This document shows positions 56,318 through 64,000 of a DNA stretch of 64,000 nt, piece by piece (the stretch's first letter is position 1; each line of letters starts with the position of its first letter). The stretch covers positions 2,790,001-2,854,000 of the forward strand of contig NZ_CP061378.1 of assembly GCF_015624485.1 (NCBI RefSeq), given 5' to 3'. The notes beneath the pieces were generated by a model. That model searched no databases. It saw nothing but the letters and a program-made list of their open reading frames with translations, and was not told where the DNA came from. Source of the DNA: Bradyrhizobium genosp. L (GTDB lineage Bacteria; Pseudomonadota; Alphaproteobacteria; Rhizobiales; Xanthobacteraceae). Both the position numbers and the translations under genes were made by a program.

Positions 56318-56869
56318 TCACTTGTCGAAGGTCTTGCCGCCGGTGAGCAGCGGGTTGAGGATCAGCGCCACCGGCGCCTGGGTGGTGACGGCCTGCTTGA
56401 TCGAGCGGTCGGCGATGAATTCGAGCTCGTCGAGCCGGGTGACGGTGTGATGCTCCATGGCCAGCGAATCCAGGACCGGGCGCATGGTGCGGCAGACCAG
56501 CGCCTGGCCGTAATTGAACTCGCCGAGCGTGCCGCGCTCGGAGACGAACATGATCAGCGGGATCTGATAGGGCACCGCGAGCGAGGCCAGCACGTTGGCA
56601 AGCGTGGCGAAGCCCGAGGTCTGCATCAGCACGGCGCCGCGCGTTCCGGCCATCCAGGCGCCGGAGACGATGCCGACCGCCTCTTCCTCGCGCGCGGTCG
56701 GAAACACCGTGAAATAGGGATCGGCGTGCAGGCTCTTGATCAGCGGGGTCAGCACCTTGTCCGGTACGTAGGGCACGAGGCGAACCTCGTTGCGCTTCAG
56801 CGTCTGCTGCACGATGCCGTACCAGGTTGCCTGATGTTGGGCTGAGCTTTGTTCCGCGGCGGCCGCCAT
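56318..56869 (-). CDS. TPP-dependent decarboxylase, alpha (Pyr-domain) subunit, ComD-like
   Basis: This 183-residue protein is the N-terminal (pyrimidine-binding) half of a ThDP decarboxylase. PYVPDKVLTPLIKSL begins the domain and FPTAREEEAVGIVSGAWMAG contains the glutamate that activates the cofactor. A loop QTSGFATLANVLASLAVPYQIPLIMFVSERG follows. Substrate probably a 2-oxo acid (sulfopyruvate, phosphonopyruvate or related). GGGAGAACGGG precedes the ATG. Operon with the beta subunit and divergent from a tctC gene. Confidence 0.85.
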   Translation of the reverse strand: MAAAAEQSSAQHQATWYGIVQQTLKRNEVRLVPYVPDKVLTPLIKSLHADPYFTVFPTAREEEAVGIVSGAWMAGTRGAVLMQTSGFATLANVLASLAVPYQIPLIMFVSERGTLGEFNYGQALVCRTMRPVLDSLAMEHHTVTRLDELEFIADRSIKQAVTTQAPVALILNPLLTGGKTFDK

Positions 56870-57039
56870 CCCGTTCTCCCTGATCGCGCGACGCTGAAGG
56901 CCGCGTGCGGGGCCAAAACTTGACGCGGTGCATGTGATTGTCAACATGCCCCGTCCGCAACGCGATCTGCGGAATTCGGCGGTCCAGCCACAGGTCCGCC
57001 GTGCGATACAGGCGGCAACGATAAAGACGGGAGGCGCGC

Positions 57040-58005
57040 ATGGCCGGGTGGGTCTGGCGAACGGCCATTGGGCTGGCTGCGATGGTTGCGGCCGGCGTTG
57101 CGTCTGCCCAGCCGTTCCCGACGAAATCCGTGCACATTCTCGTCCCGTATCCGCCCGGCGGCGGCGTCGACGTGCTGACCCGCACGCTGGCCGACGTGGT
57201 CTCCAAGACCTGGGGCCAATCGATCGTGGTCGAGAACCGGCCGGGCGCGGGCGGGGTGATCGCCTCGCAGGCGATCGCGACCTCGGCCCCCGACGGCTAC
57301 AATCTGATCATGGTAGCGAGCGGCCACGCCACCAATCCGTTCCTCTATCCAAAACTGCCCTACGACACGTTCAAGGATTTTTCGCCGATCTCGTTGCTCG
57401 CGTCGTCGCCGAACGTGCTGCTGGTGCGCGCGGACTCGCCGTTCAAGACGGTCGGCGACGTCATCGCCGCGGCGAGGGCGAAGCCCGGCAGTCTTTCATT
57501 CGCCCATGCCGGCAACGGCACCTCGACGCATCTCGCCGGCGAGCTGCTCAACAGTCTCGCCAAGATCGACCTCGGCGGGATCCCTTACAAGGGCGGCGCG
57601 CCCGCGATCAACGACCTGCTCGGCGGGCAGATCCCGATGTCGTTCAACAACGGGCCGGAATCGGTCGGGCAGTTGCAGGCCGGCACGGTGCGCGCGCTGG
57701 CGGTGACGACGGCCGTGCGGGCGCCGTTCCTGCCCGATGTCCCCAGCATGTCGGAAACCGTGCCGGGCTATGACACCGAAGTGTGGTGGGGCCTGCTCGG
57801 GCCGGGCAACATGCCGGGCGATCTCGTTGCAAAGATCTCGCACGATTTCGTCGCGGCGGTGAACACCGATTCCGTGAGGGAACGGCTCGGCAAGCTCGGC
57901 GCCATCCCGATCGGCTCCGCGCCTGCCAAATTCGACGCCAAGATCCACGCCGACTACGACAAATGGGGGCCGATCATCAAGGCCGCCGGTATGAAGGCGG
58001 AGTGA
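57040..58005 (+). CDS. Bug/TctC-family periplasmic solute-binding protein
   Basis: This 321-residue protein has a signal peptide (MAGWVWRTAIGLAAMVAAGVASA) and the tripartite tricarboxylate carrier receptor fold: VHILVPYPPGGGVDVLTR, ENRPGAGGVIASQAIATSAPDGYNLIMV, FAHAGNGTSTHLAGELL and VPYKGGAPAINDLLGGQIPMSFN-type loop. Bug proteins bind organic acids; the TctAB membrane partners are not here. GGGAGG precedes the ATG. It is followed after four bases by the amidohydrolase, so the bound ligand is probably a precursor for that pathway. Confidence 0.88.
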   Translation: MAGWVWRTAIGLAAMVAAGVASAQPFPTKSVHILVPYPPGGGVDVLTRTLADVVSKTWGQSIVVENRPGAGGVIASQAIATSAPDGYNLIMVASGHATNPFLYPKLPYDTFKDFSPISLLASSPNVLLVRADSPFKTVGDVIAAARAKPGSLSFAHAGNGTSTHLAGELLNSLAKIDLGGIPYKGGAPAINDLLGGQIPMSFNNGPESVGQLQAGTVRALAVTTAVRAPFLPDVPSMSETVPGYDTEVWWGLLGPGNMPGDLVAKISHDFVAAVNTDSVRERLGKLGAIPIGSAPAKFDAKIHADYDKWGPIIKAAGMKAE

Positions 58006-58009
58006 GCCG

Positions 58010-58906
58010 ATGGCAACGTCCGAGATTCCCGCCTGCCTGCCGCCGCGCCCGGTGACGCCGCCGCGCGAGAAGCTGCCGCCAAAGGCCTGCGACACCCATG
58101 CGCATGTGTTCGGCCCGGCCGACCGCTTTCCCTACGCCGACGATCGCAGCTACACGCCGCCGGACGCGCCGCTACAGACCTATCTCGGCATGCTCGATGC
58201 GCTCGGGTTTGCCCGCGGCGTGCTGGTGCAGGGCAGCGCGCATGGCCGCGACAATTCCGCGATGCTGGACGCGCTGCAACGCGAGCCGGCGCGGCTGCGC
58301 GGCGTTGCGGTGGCCGATGCCGACGTCGCGCCGGGCACCTTGCGGCAATGGCATGTGCTGGGCGTGCGCGGCCTGCGCTTCAATCATTTCTTCCGCGGCG
58401 GGCAGTTGCATTACCGCGGCGGCATTCCCCTTGATGTCGCGAAGATGCATGCGCCCGTCATGGCCGAGCTCGGCTGGCATCTGCAGCTCTGGATCGACGT
58501 GAAGGACCTGCCAGCGACGATCCCGACATTGAAGGCGCTCGGCCTGCCGGTCGTGGTCGATCGCATGGGCCGCACTGATGCCGGCGCCGGCATCAGCACC
58601 GAGGGCTTTCAGAGCCTGCTGCGTGCCGTCAGTGAAGGCTGGTGCTGGACCAAGCTGTCCGGCGCGCATCGCCTGAGCCAGCGATCGCCCGACTACCCCG
58701 ACGCGCGGCCGTTCCACGAGGCGCTGGTCGCGGCCAATTCCGAGCGGCTGGTGTGGGGCGGCGACTGGCCGCATCCGCGGGTCGAGGGCGAGATGCCCGA
58801 CGCCGGCCGTCTGCTGTCATTGTTCCAGGAGTGGACGCCTGATGCCGCGACCCGGCTGCGCATCCTCGTCGATAATCCCGCACGACTCTATGGCTTCCCG
58901 AACTGA
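58010..58906 (+). CDS. Amidohydrolase, LigI-like (2-pyrone-4,6-dicarboxylate lactonase family)
   Basis: This 298-residue TIM-barrel hydrolase has the metal motif DTHAHVFGP, later residues HFFRGGQL, WHLQLWIDVKDLP, VVDRMGR, KLSGAHRLS and the terminal WGGDWPHP with the conserved aspartate. These match the COG3618/LigI group that hydrolyses lactones such as 2-pyrone-4,6-dicarboxylate to 4-oxalomesaconate. It probably shares a transcript with tctC and the dehydrogenase that follows after 15 bases. Confidence 0.82.
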   Translation: MATSEIPACLPPRPVTPPREKLPPKACDTHAHVFGPADRFPYADDRSYTPPDAPLQTYLGMLDALGFARGVLVQGSAHGRDNSAMLDALQREPARLRGVAVADADVAPGTLRQWHVLGVRGLRFNHFFRGGQLHYRGGIPLDVAKMHAPVMAELGWHLQLWIDVKDLPATIPTLKALGLPVVVDRMGRTDAGAGISTEGFQSLLRAVSEGWCWTKLSGAHRLSQRSPDYPDARPFHEALVAANSERLVWGGDWPHPRVEGEMPDAGRLLSLFQEWTPDAATRLRILVDNPARLYGFPN

Positions 58907-58921
58907 AAGCTGCTCGCAGAC

Positions 58922-59971
58922 ATGACCGTCAACAACAAGCGCGTGTTCTACGTCAAATATCTGGCCCACCCGATCTATACCGAGATCATGCGGAAGCGGC
59001 CGGATGTGCGGCTCGACCGGCTCGAGAACGATACGCCGGAGACGCAGTTCGCGCCTGTCCTGACCGAGGCGCACGCCTACCAGATCGGCGCTGCGCGCGA
59101 CGAGCTGGCGCCGCATTTCCACGCCCATGCCGAGCTGCTGAAGCGCGCGCCGAACCTGCTGATCGTGTCCTCGAACGGCGCGGGCTTCGATCCGGTCGAC
59201 GTCGATGCCTGCACGGCAGCTGGCGTGCTGGTCCTCAACCAGTCCGGCGGCAATGCCAATTCGGTTGCCGAGCATGCGCTGGCGATGATGTTGACATTGT
59301 CGAAGCGCATCATCCAGTCCGACCGCACCTTGCGCCGCGAGCGCAACGTCAACCGCAACGATCTGATCGGCAACGAGCTGAACGAGAAGACCGTCGGCAT
59401 CATCGGCCTCGGCAATGTCGGACGCCGTATCGCCGAGCTGTGCAAGGGCCTGCTGCACATGAAGGTGATCGCCTACGACCCCTATCTCACGGCGGAAGAG
59501 ATGGCGAAGCGGGGCGGCGAGAAGGTCGAGCTCGACGATCTCCTGCGCCGCGCCGATTTCGTCTCGATCTCGTGCCCGCTGGACAACAAGAGCAGGGGCA
59601 TGATCGGTGCGCGCGAATTCGCGCTGATGCAGCCGCACGCTTTCTTCATCACGACCGCGCGCGGCTTCATTCACGACGAGAAGGCGCTGGAGCAAGCGCT
59701 CCGCGAAAAACGCATCGCGGGCGCCGGCCTCGACGTCTGGGACAAGGAGCCGCCGCCGCCGGATCATCCGCTATTGCAGTTCGATAACGTGCTGGCGAGC
59801 CCGCACACCGCCGGCGTCACCCGCGAGGCGCGCATGAACATGGGCAAAATCGCGGCCGAGCAGTTGCTCGACGCACTCGACGGCAAGCGTCCGCCGCGCA
59901 TCATCAATCCCGAGGTGTGGCCGGCGTATGCGAAGCGATTCGAGAAGGCGTTCGGATTCGCGCCGCAGTAG
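58922..59971 (+). CDS. D-isomer-specific 2-hydroxyacid dehydrogenase
   Basis: This 349-residue NAD(P)-dependent enzyme has the Rossmann motif VGIIGLGNVGRRIAELCKG at about 158-176. The substrate/catalytic residues are in SNGAGFDPVDVDAC, FFITTARGFIHDEKALEQAL (Arg) and SPHTAGVTREARMNMG (His). It resembles 3-phosphoglycerate dehydrogenase and hydroxypyruvate or glyoxylate reductases without the ACT domain. Third gene of the tctC-amidohydrolase-dehydrogenase set. The substrate is probably a hydroxy acid of the same pathway. Confidence 0.85.
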   Translation: MTVNNKRVFYVKYLAHPIYTEIMRKRPDVRLDRLENDTPETQFAPVLTEAHAYQIGAARDELAPHFHAHAELLKRAPNLLIVSSNGAGFDPVDVDACTAAGVLVLNQSGGNANSVAEHALAMMLTLSKRIIQSDRTLRRERNVNRNDLIGNELNEKTVGIIGLGNVGRRIAELCKGLLHMKVIAYDPYLTAEEMAKRGGEKVELDDLLRRADFVSISCPLDNKSRGMIGAREFALMQPHAFFITTARGFIHDEKALEQALREKRIAGAGLDVWDKEPPPPDHPLLQFDNVLASPHTAGVTREARMNMGKIAAEQLLDALDGKRPPRIINPEVWPAYAKRFEKAFGFAPQ

Positions 59972-60181
59972 TTAAGCCCGGTGCCGGTCATAAGACTGGC
60001 CGCGACTGGAACAGGAGACGTGCAGTCGGAGCTGTGTGCAACTAACTAAACCTAAAGCTGTGGTTTATTCGCAACGCGCGAAAGGCAAACAGCAATAAGA
60101 TGCGCGGCTTCATTGCTCGACAGCCACGACTGCGTCACTCTGCGCGCAGGGGCACTTCGCTGTGACTGAAAAGAGCCTGCC

Positions 60182-63016
60182 GTGAATGCTATTGTGGTGA
60201 ACCGGCGCGGTACGCCGGGATTGTGCGCGCGACGAATTCTCGCTCCGCTGTGTGTCGCGTTGCTCGTGTCCGCAGTGTCGCTTGCGACTGTCATGCCGGC
60301 CGCGGCTCAGAACGCGACCTGGAACCTCAACCCGACGGTCGCCGGACCCAGCGGCGGGACGTTCGATTACAATGGCGCCGCCAACTGGACACCGGCAACG
60401 ATACCGGCCGGCACCGCCACATTCGGAGCGACGAACGGCCCAAGCCTGTCGTTCTCGGCGGCCAACACCAGCATCGGTGGCTGGACTTTCAACGCCGGGG
60501 CTGCCGCCTACACGTTCGGGCTCGTCGGTCAGACACTTACGTTCAACGGCGACGGCATTGTCATTAATGGCGGCAGCGCCACCCTCAACGTCAACGCTAA
60601 CGGCGCCCTAACAAGTACAGTACAATTCCGCAGCGCGAGCACGGCCGGCAACGCCACCATCATCAATAACAACTCACCAGGCGCCGCCGTAACCACCAAC
60701 ACGGTCGAGTTCCTCGACGCGAGCACGGCTGGCAACGCCACCATCTCCAACAACCGCAATCTCAACTTTCGCGACAGCAGCACGGCCGGCAACGCCAGAA
60801 TCGTCAACACCGCCATAACGGAGTTCTTCAACGCGAGCACGGCTGGCAACGCCACCATTACCGAGAATGGCTTCCTGGTCTTCCACAACACCAGCACAGC
60901 TGGCAACGCTACCATCACCAATATCGGCGGCACGGCAATGAATTTCGAGGATACGAGCACGGCCGGCAATGCCACGATCATCAATAATTTCGGTTTGGCT
61001 TTCGCGAATTCGAGCACGGCCGGCGCCGCCACCATCACGACAAACAGCGGCGGCACGACTTTCATTCAGGACTCGGCCAGCGGCGGGACCGCGCGCTTTA
61101 TCCTGAACGGGACCGGTGCGCTGGACATTTCAGGACTCACCAGCGGCGGCACAACCGCCGGCTCGATCGAAGGGGGCGGCAATATTCGTCTCGGCGCGAA
61201 CACACTCGCGGTTGGCGGCAGCAATCTCTCGACGAATTTTTCCGGCATCATCAGCGGGAGCGGCGGGCTGAGCAAGGCCGGCGGCGGTACGCTGACGCTG
61301 ACCGGCATCAATACCTACACCGGCTCGACTGCCGTCAACGGCGGTACGCTGGAAGTCGACGGCTCGATCGCCGCCTCGTCGAACGTGACGGTCAATTCCG
61401 GCGCGACCTTGAGCGGTACCGGCATCGTCGATCCCGCGGCCACCACCATCATGAACGGCGGCACCTTGGCGCCCGGCAACGTGTCGAATCCCACGGGCAC
61501 GCTGACCGTCACGAGCAATCTCGCGTTGCAGTCGGGTGCGATCTATCTGGTTCAGGTGACGCCGGCGCTTGCGGCATCGAGCAATGTCAGCGGCACCGCG
61601 ACGCTCGGCGGGGCCACCGTCAATGCGGCGTTCGCCAACGGCAGCTATATCTCGAAGCAATACACGATCCTGAGCGCCGGCAGCGTCAGCGGCACCTTCG
61701 GCACGCTCACCAATGCCAATCTTCCGACGAATTTCACCGACGCGCTGAGCTACGACGCCACCCACGCCTATCTCAATCTGACGCTGAACTTCACGCCGCC
61801 GCCGTCAGGCCCCACGGCGCCGAACTTCGGCGGCGGCCTCAACCTCAACCAGCAGGCCGTCGCCAACACGCTGGTCAATTTCTTCAACTCGACGGGCGGC
61901 ATTCCGATGGTCTACGGCACGCTGACCCCGGCGGGCCTGACGCAGGCCTCGGGCGAACTGGCGACCGGCTCGCAGCAAACCACCTTCGACGCCATGAACC
62001 TGTTCCTCGGCTTGCTGACCGATCCCTTCATGAACCGCGCCTGTGAGGCAGGTTCGGCGCCGCGCACTCCGGGCTATCCGGAGGAGAACGATGCCAGCGG
62101 CTGTGCGGCCGCCCGGAACCGGGGCGCGTTTGCGATGTTCACCAAGGCGCCCCCGGTACCGTTCGTGCCGCGCTGGAGCGTCTGGGCGGCAGGCTACGGC
62201 GGTTCGCGGTCGACCGACGGCAACGCTGTAGTTGGATCGAACGACACCACCAGCAGCGTGTACGGCACCGCCGTCGGCGCCGATTATCTGTTCTCGCCGA
62301 ATACCATCGCGGGCTTCGCGCTGGCCGGTGGCGGCACCAACTTCTCGGTCGTCAACGGCGGCAGTGGCCGTTCCGACCTGTTCCAGGCCGGCGCCTATAT
62401 CCGCCACACCGAAGGTGCGGCCTACATCTCCGCCGCGCTCGCCTATGGCTGGCAGGACATCACCACCAACCGCATCGTTACGGTCGCCGGCTTCGACCAG
62501 CTCCGCGCCGAGTTCAATGCCAACACGTATTCAGGCAGGGTCGAAGGCGGCTATCGTTTCGTCGCGCCGTGGAGCGGCGGCATCGGCATCACGCCCTATG
62601 CCGCGGGCCAGTTCACGACCTTCGATCTGCCCGGTTATGCCGAGCAGGCCGTCGTCGGTTCACCTGCCTTCGCGCTCGCCTATGATGCGAAGAGCGTCAC
62701 CGATGTTCGCAGCGAGCTGGGCCTGCGCACCGACAAGTCGTTTGCGATGGCCGACGGCATGCTGACGCTGCGCACCCGGTTTGCCTGGGCGCATGATTAC
62801 GACCCGGACCGCTCGATCGCCGCGGCCTTCCAGGCGCTGCCGGGCGCGAGCTTCGTCGTCAACGGCGCGGCACAGGCCTCCGACTTGGCGCTGACCACGG
62901 CGGCGGTCGAGATGAAATGGATGAACGGCTGGTCGGCCGCGGCTACCTTCGAAGGCGAATTCTCCGACGTCACCTCGTCCTATGCCGGCAAGGGCGTGGT
63001 GCGGTACACTTGGTGA
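60182..63016 (+). CDS. Autotransporter with STAGNA-type repeats
   Basis: This 944-residue protein has a long signal peptide to about 43 (AAAQN). The N-terminal beta-helix passenger includes seven copies of a 19-residue repeat (STAGNAT-INN....F.D) at about 150-300. A PATR-type segment follows (GGGTLTLTGINTYTGSTAVNGGTLEV, about 362-395), then a linker. The autotransporter beta-barrel runs from about 660 to the C-terminal W of VVRYTW. It is probably surface displayed, for adhesion or biofilm. GTG start; the Shine-Dalgarno sequence is weak. There is a C-x-x-C-like pair near 620-640 (NRACEAG, SGCAAA). Confidence 0.88.
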   Translation: MNAIVVNRRGTPGLCARRILAPLCVALLVSAVSLATVMPAAAQNATWNLNPTVAGPSGGTFDYNGAANWTPATIPAGTATFGATNGPSLSFSAANTSIGGWTFNAGAAAYTFGLVGQTLTFNGDGIVINGGSATLNVNANGALTSTVQFRSASTAGNATIINNNSPGAAVTTNTVEFLDASTAGNATISNNRNLNFRDSSTAGNARIVNTAITEFFNASTAGNATITENGFLVFHNTSTAGNATITNIGGTAMNFEDTSTAGNATIINNFGLAFANSSTAGAATITTNSGGTTFIQDSASGGTARFILNGTGALDISGLTSGGTTAGSIEGGGNIRLGANTLAVGGSNLSTNFSGIISGSGGLSKAGGGTLTLTGINTYTGSTAVNGGTLEVDGSIAASSNVTVNSGATLSGTGIVDPAATTIMNGGTLAPGNVSNPTGTLTVTSNLALQSGAIYLVQVTPALAASSNVSGTATLGGATVNAAFANGSYISKQYTILSAGSVSGTFGTLTNANLPTNFTDALSYDATHAYLNLTLNFTPPPSGPTAPNFGGGLNLNQQAVANTLVNFFNSTGGIPMVYGTLTPAGLTQASGELATGSQQTTFDAMNLFLGLLTDPFMNRACEAGSAPRTPGYPEENDASGCAAARNRGAFAMFTKAPPVPFVPRWSVWAAGYGGSRSTDGNAVVGSNDTTSSVYGTAVGADYLFSPNTIAGFALAGGGTNFSVVNGGSGRSDLFQAGAYIRHTEGAAYISAALAYGWQDITTNRIVTVAGFDQLRAEFNANTYSGRVEGGYRFVAPWSGGIGITPYAAGQFTTFDLPGYAEQAVVGSPAFALAYDAKSVTDVRSELGLRTDKSFAMADGMLTLRTRFAWAHDYDPDRSIAAAFQALPGASFVVNGAAQASDLALTTAAVEMKWMNGWSAAATFEGEFSDVTSSYAGKGVVRYTW
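60638..61070 (+). repeat. Seven 57-63 bp repeats in the autotransporter passenger
   Basis: AGCACGGC(C/T)GGCAACGCCA-type units begin at 60638, 60722, 60779, 60836, 60893, 60956 and 61013. The spacing is 57 bp in most cases, 84 bp after the first and 63 bp before the sixth. Each encodes one 19-residue beta-helix turn beginning (S/T)STAGNA. Confidence 0.9.
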
Positions 63017-63183
63017 GCGCCATTATTTGCGGCGCAGCGTCTCAAAGGACCGGAGAATATCTCCTTCGCCGCGACCTCACACGAGGCAATAAATCCACTG
63101 CCGAGCGACCGTCTCGCGACGCGTCTGTTGTTATTTTCCCTGAGATATCGACGGCTTAGCCCGATATTGCCATCTTCCACGTA

Positions 63184-63202
63184 TGCCGGGCCATTCCCGG
63201 CA
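63184..63202. other. Hairpin TGCCGGG-CCATT-CCCGGCA
   Basis: A 7-bp stem with a 5-base loop in the gap after the autotransporter, 17 bases before the possible 35-residue gene. No U tract follows. It may be a leader structure or a weak terminator. Confidence 0.4.
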
Positions 63203-63219
63203 CGGAAGGAAGATGTTCC

Positions 63220-63327
63220 ATGCGACAGGTCCAGTCATTGCTCCGCAACGCGCCGGCGAAAATCGGCCGCCGGATTGCGCAGATCGTCGCCATCGCTGCC
63301 GCCAGCCTGCCGCAGGCCGGCGCCTAA
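63220..63327 (+). CDS. Possible 35-residue small protein
   Basis: ATG 63220 preceded by AAGGAAG at seven bases opens a frame of 35 codons: MRQVQSLLRNAPAKIGRR..., ending AAASLPQAGA. The composition (basic amphipathic start, Ala-rich end) could be a small membrane-associated peptide. I know no family. The ribosome-binding site is the main support. Confidence 0.35.
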   Translation: MRQVQSLLRNAPAKIGRRIAQIVAIAAASLPQAGA

Positions 63328-63441
63328 ATTATCCCCGCTGCGAACAGCCGCGTGCCGCGGCGCACGAATTAACTCAACCTCATCTCGCGCAAGTGCTAGC
63401 GTGTGAATCCCAGGCTCTGCCGGTGCAGCAGGGAGGGTTCC

Positions 63442-63657
63442 ATGTCACGCTTCGTCGTTCACTTCATGAAGGACGTGCTCGGCGGCAATGGCCGCCAGCG
63501 CGAGGTCTGTCAGAGTGCGCTCGAGATCGACGCACCAAGCGAAGGCCAAGCCACCGAACTGGCCAAACTCAAATTCTGCGAGTCGCAATCGCTGTGCGAC
63601 TGGTCGCTACATGCCGACCGCATCCGGATCGAAGCGGCCGACCTGCAGCGGACCTGA
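63442..63657 (+). CDS. Conserved-type hypothetical protein, 71 residues
   Basis: From ATG 63442, preceded by AGGGAGGG, the product is MSRFVVHFMKDVLGGNGRQREVCQSALEI..., 71 residues with three cysteines and no membrane segment. I recognise no domain. It ends six bases from the convergent ilvD stop. Confidence 0.7.
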   Translation: MSRFVVHFMKDVLGGNGRQREVCQSALEIDAPSEGQATELAKLKFCESQSLCDWSLHADRIRIEAADLQRT

Positions 63658-63663
63658 CGTCGG

Positions 63664-64000
63664 CTATTCCTCAGGCAGGATGCGCACCGCGCCCTTGGCG
63701 GCGCTGCTTGCGAACGCCGCATAGGCCTTCAGCGCGGTCGACACCGCACGCTTGCGCGGCGCCGCCGGCTTCCACGCGGCCTTGCCCTTGGCTTCCATCG
63801 CGGCGCGGCGGCGCTTCAGTTCGGCGTCGTCGACCTTGAGGTTGACCTTGCGGTTCGGGATGTCGAACTCGATGATGTCGCCTTCCTCGACGAGGCCGAT
63901 CAGGCCGCCCTCGGCCGCTTCCGGCGAGACGTGGCCGATCGACAGGCCCGAGGAGCCACCGGAGAAGCGGCCGTCGGTGATCAGCGCGCAGGCCTTGCCG
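63664..64000 (-). CDS. ilvD: Dihydroxy-acid dehydratase, C-terminal part (runs off the window)
   Basis: Only the last 112 codons are present. The frame reads [47 protein letters not shown], the highly conserved IlvD/Edd C-terminus with the GRFSGG motif, ending [11 protein letters not shown]. IlvD makes 2-oxoisovalerate and 2-oxo-3-methylvalerate in branched-chain amino acid synthesis, using an iron-sulfur cluster. The gene continues beyond base 64000. Confidence 0.93.
   Translation of the reverse strand, partial: GKACALITDGRFSGGSSGLSIGHVSPEAAEGGLIGLVEEGDIIEFDIPNRKVNLKVDDAELKRRRAAMEAKGKAAWKPAAPRKRAVSTALKAYAAFASSAAKGAVRILPEE

Noticed and set aside
55710..57206. A 498-codon frame as one fused TPP protein
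   Set aside because: Only the last 199 codons show protein character. The upstream part runs antisense to tctC and in another frame through the alpha subunit gene, which has its own start and stop.

Overview
The window is high-GC alphaproteobacterial chromosome. Its content points to the Bradyrhizobium/Nitrobacteraceae group: a cycHJKL-degP block, fdsGBACD formate dehydrogenase, an oxalate-degradation locus and typical Rhizobiales intergenic palindromes. This assignment is inference from gene content. I see no tRNA, rRNA, CRISPR array, insertion sequence or phage gene.

Layout. 1-3.8 kb: surface-polysaccharide genes (partial glycosyltransferase, manC, galE) and a VanZ-like membrane protein. 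4-6.2 kb: a FeuP/FeuQ-like two-component pair. 6.5-7.9 kb: a protein I do not recognise. 8-12.2 kb: the cytochrome c maturation operon ccmI-E-F-H (cycHJKL). 12.3-19.3 kb: a DegP-type protease, a second two-component pair, and glnE, whose start overlaps the sensor-kinase stop. 19.4-26.5 kb: fdsG-B-A-fdhD-fdsD with a divergent LysR regulator. 26.9-35.3 kb: a PAS sensor kinase, a cation-diffusion-facilitator transporter, an aldo/keto reductase, a quinone-oxidoreductase-like protein, an alpha/beta hydrolase and a nitronate monooxygenase.

35.4-53 kb is the most interesting part. It holds a CBS-domain protein, two OxlT-like transporters and a 45-residue protein. It also holds a GntR(FCD)-oxc-frc operon with a divergent ADP-forming acyl-CoA synthetase. 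These genes import oxalate, activate it as oxalyl-CoA and decarboxylate it to formyl-CoA/formate. The formate dehydrogenase 20 kb away would oxidise the formate to CO2 with production of NADH. Six promoters in this region, 15 kb apart, carry the same 17-bp inverted repeat TGGYAT-N5-ATRCCA, which suggests a scattered oxalate regulon controlled by the GntR protein. Between the transporter and oxc parts sits an uncharacterised four-gene operon: a membrane-anchored coiled-coil protein made of six exact 147-bp repeats, a TAXI-type binding protein, a secreted protein and a DsrE-like protein. An AT-rich island precedes it. Next come a tautomerase/monooxygenase pair with a divergent LysR gene, and a three-repeat protein that looks like a beta-trefoil.

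53-64 kb: a DUF1236 protein, a NYN/LOTUS-type nuclease, a PanE-like reductase, a split TPP-dependent decarboxylase, a TctC/Bug binding protein, a LigI-like amidohydrolase and a hydroxyacid dehydrogenase. After these come a large repeat-bearing autotransporter, two small proteins and the 3' end of ilvD. Palindromic repeat elements sit at four of the convergent gene junctions and probably act as terminators.
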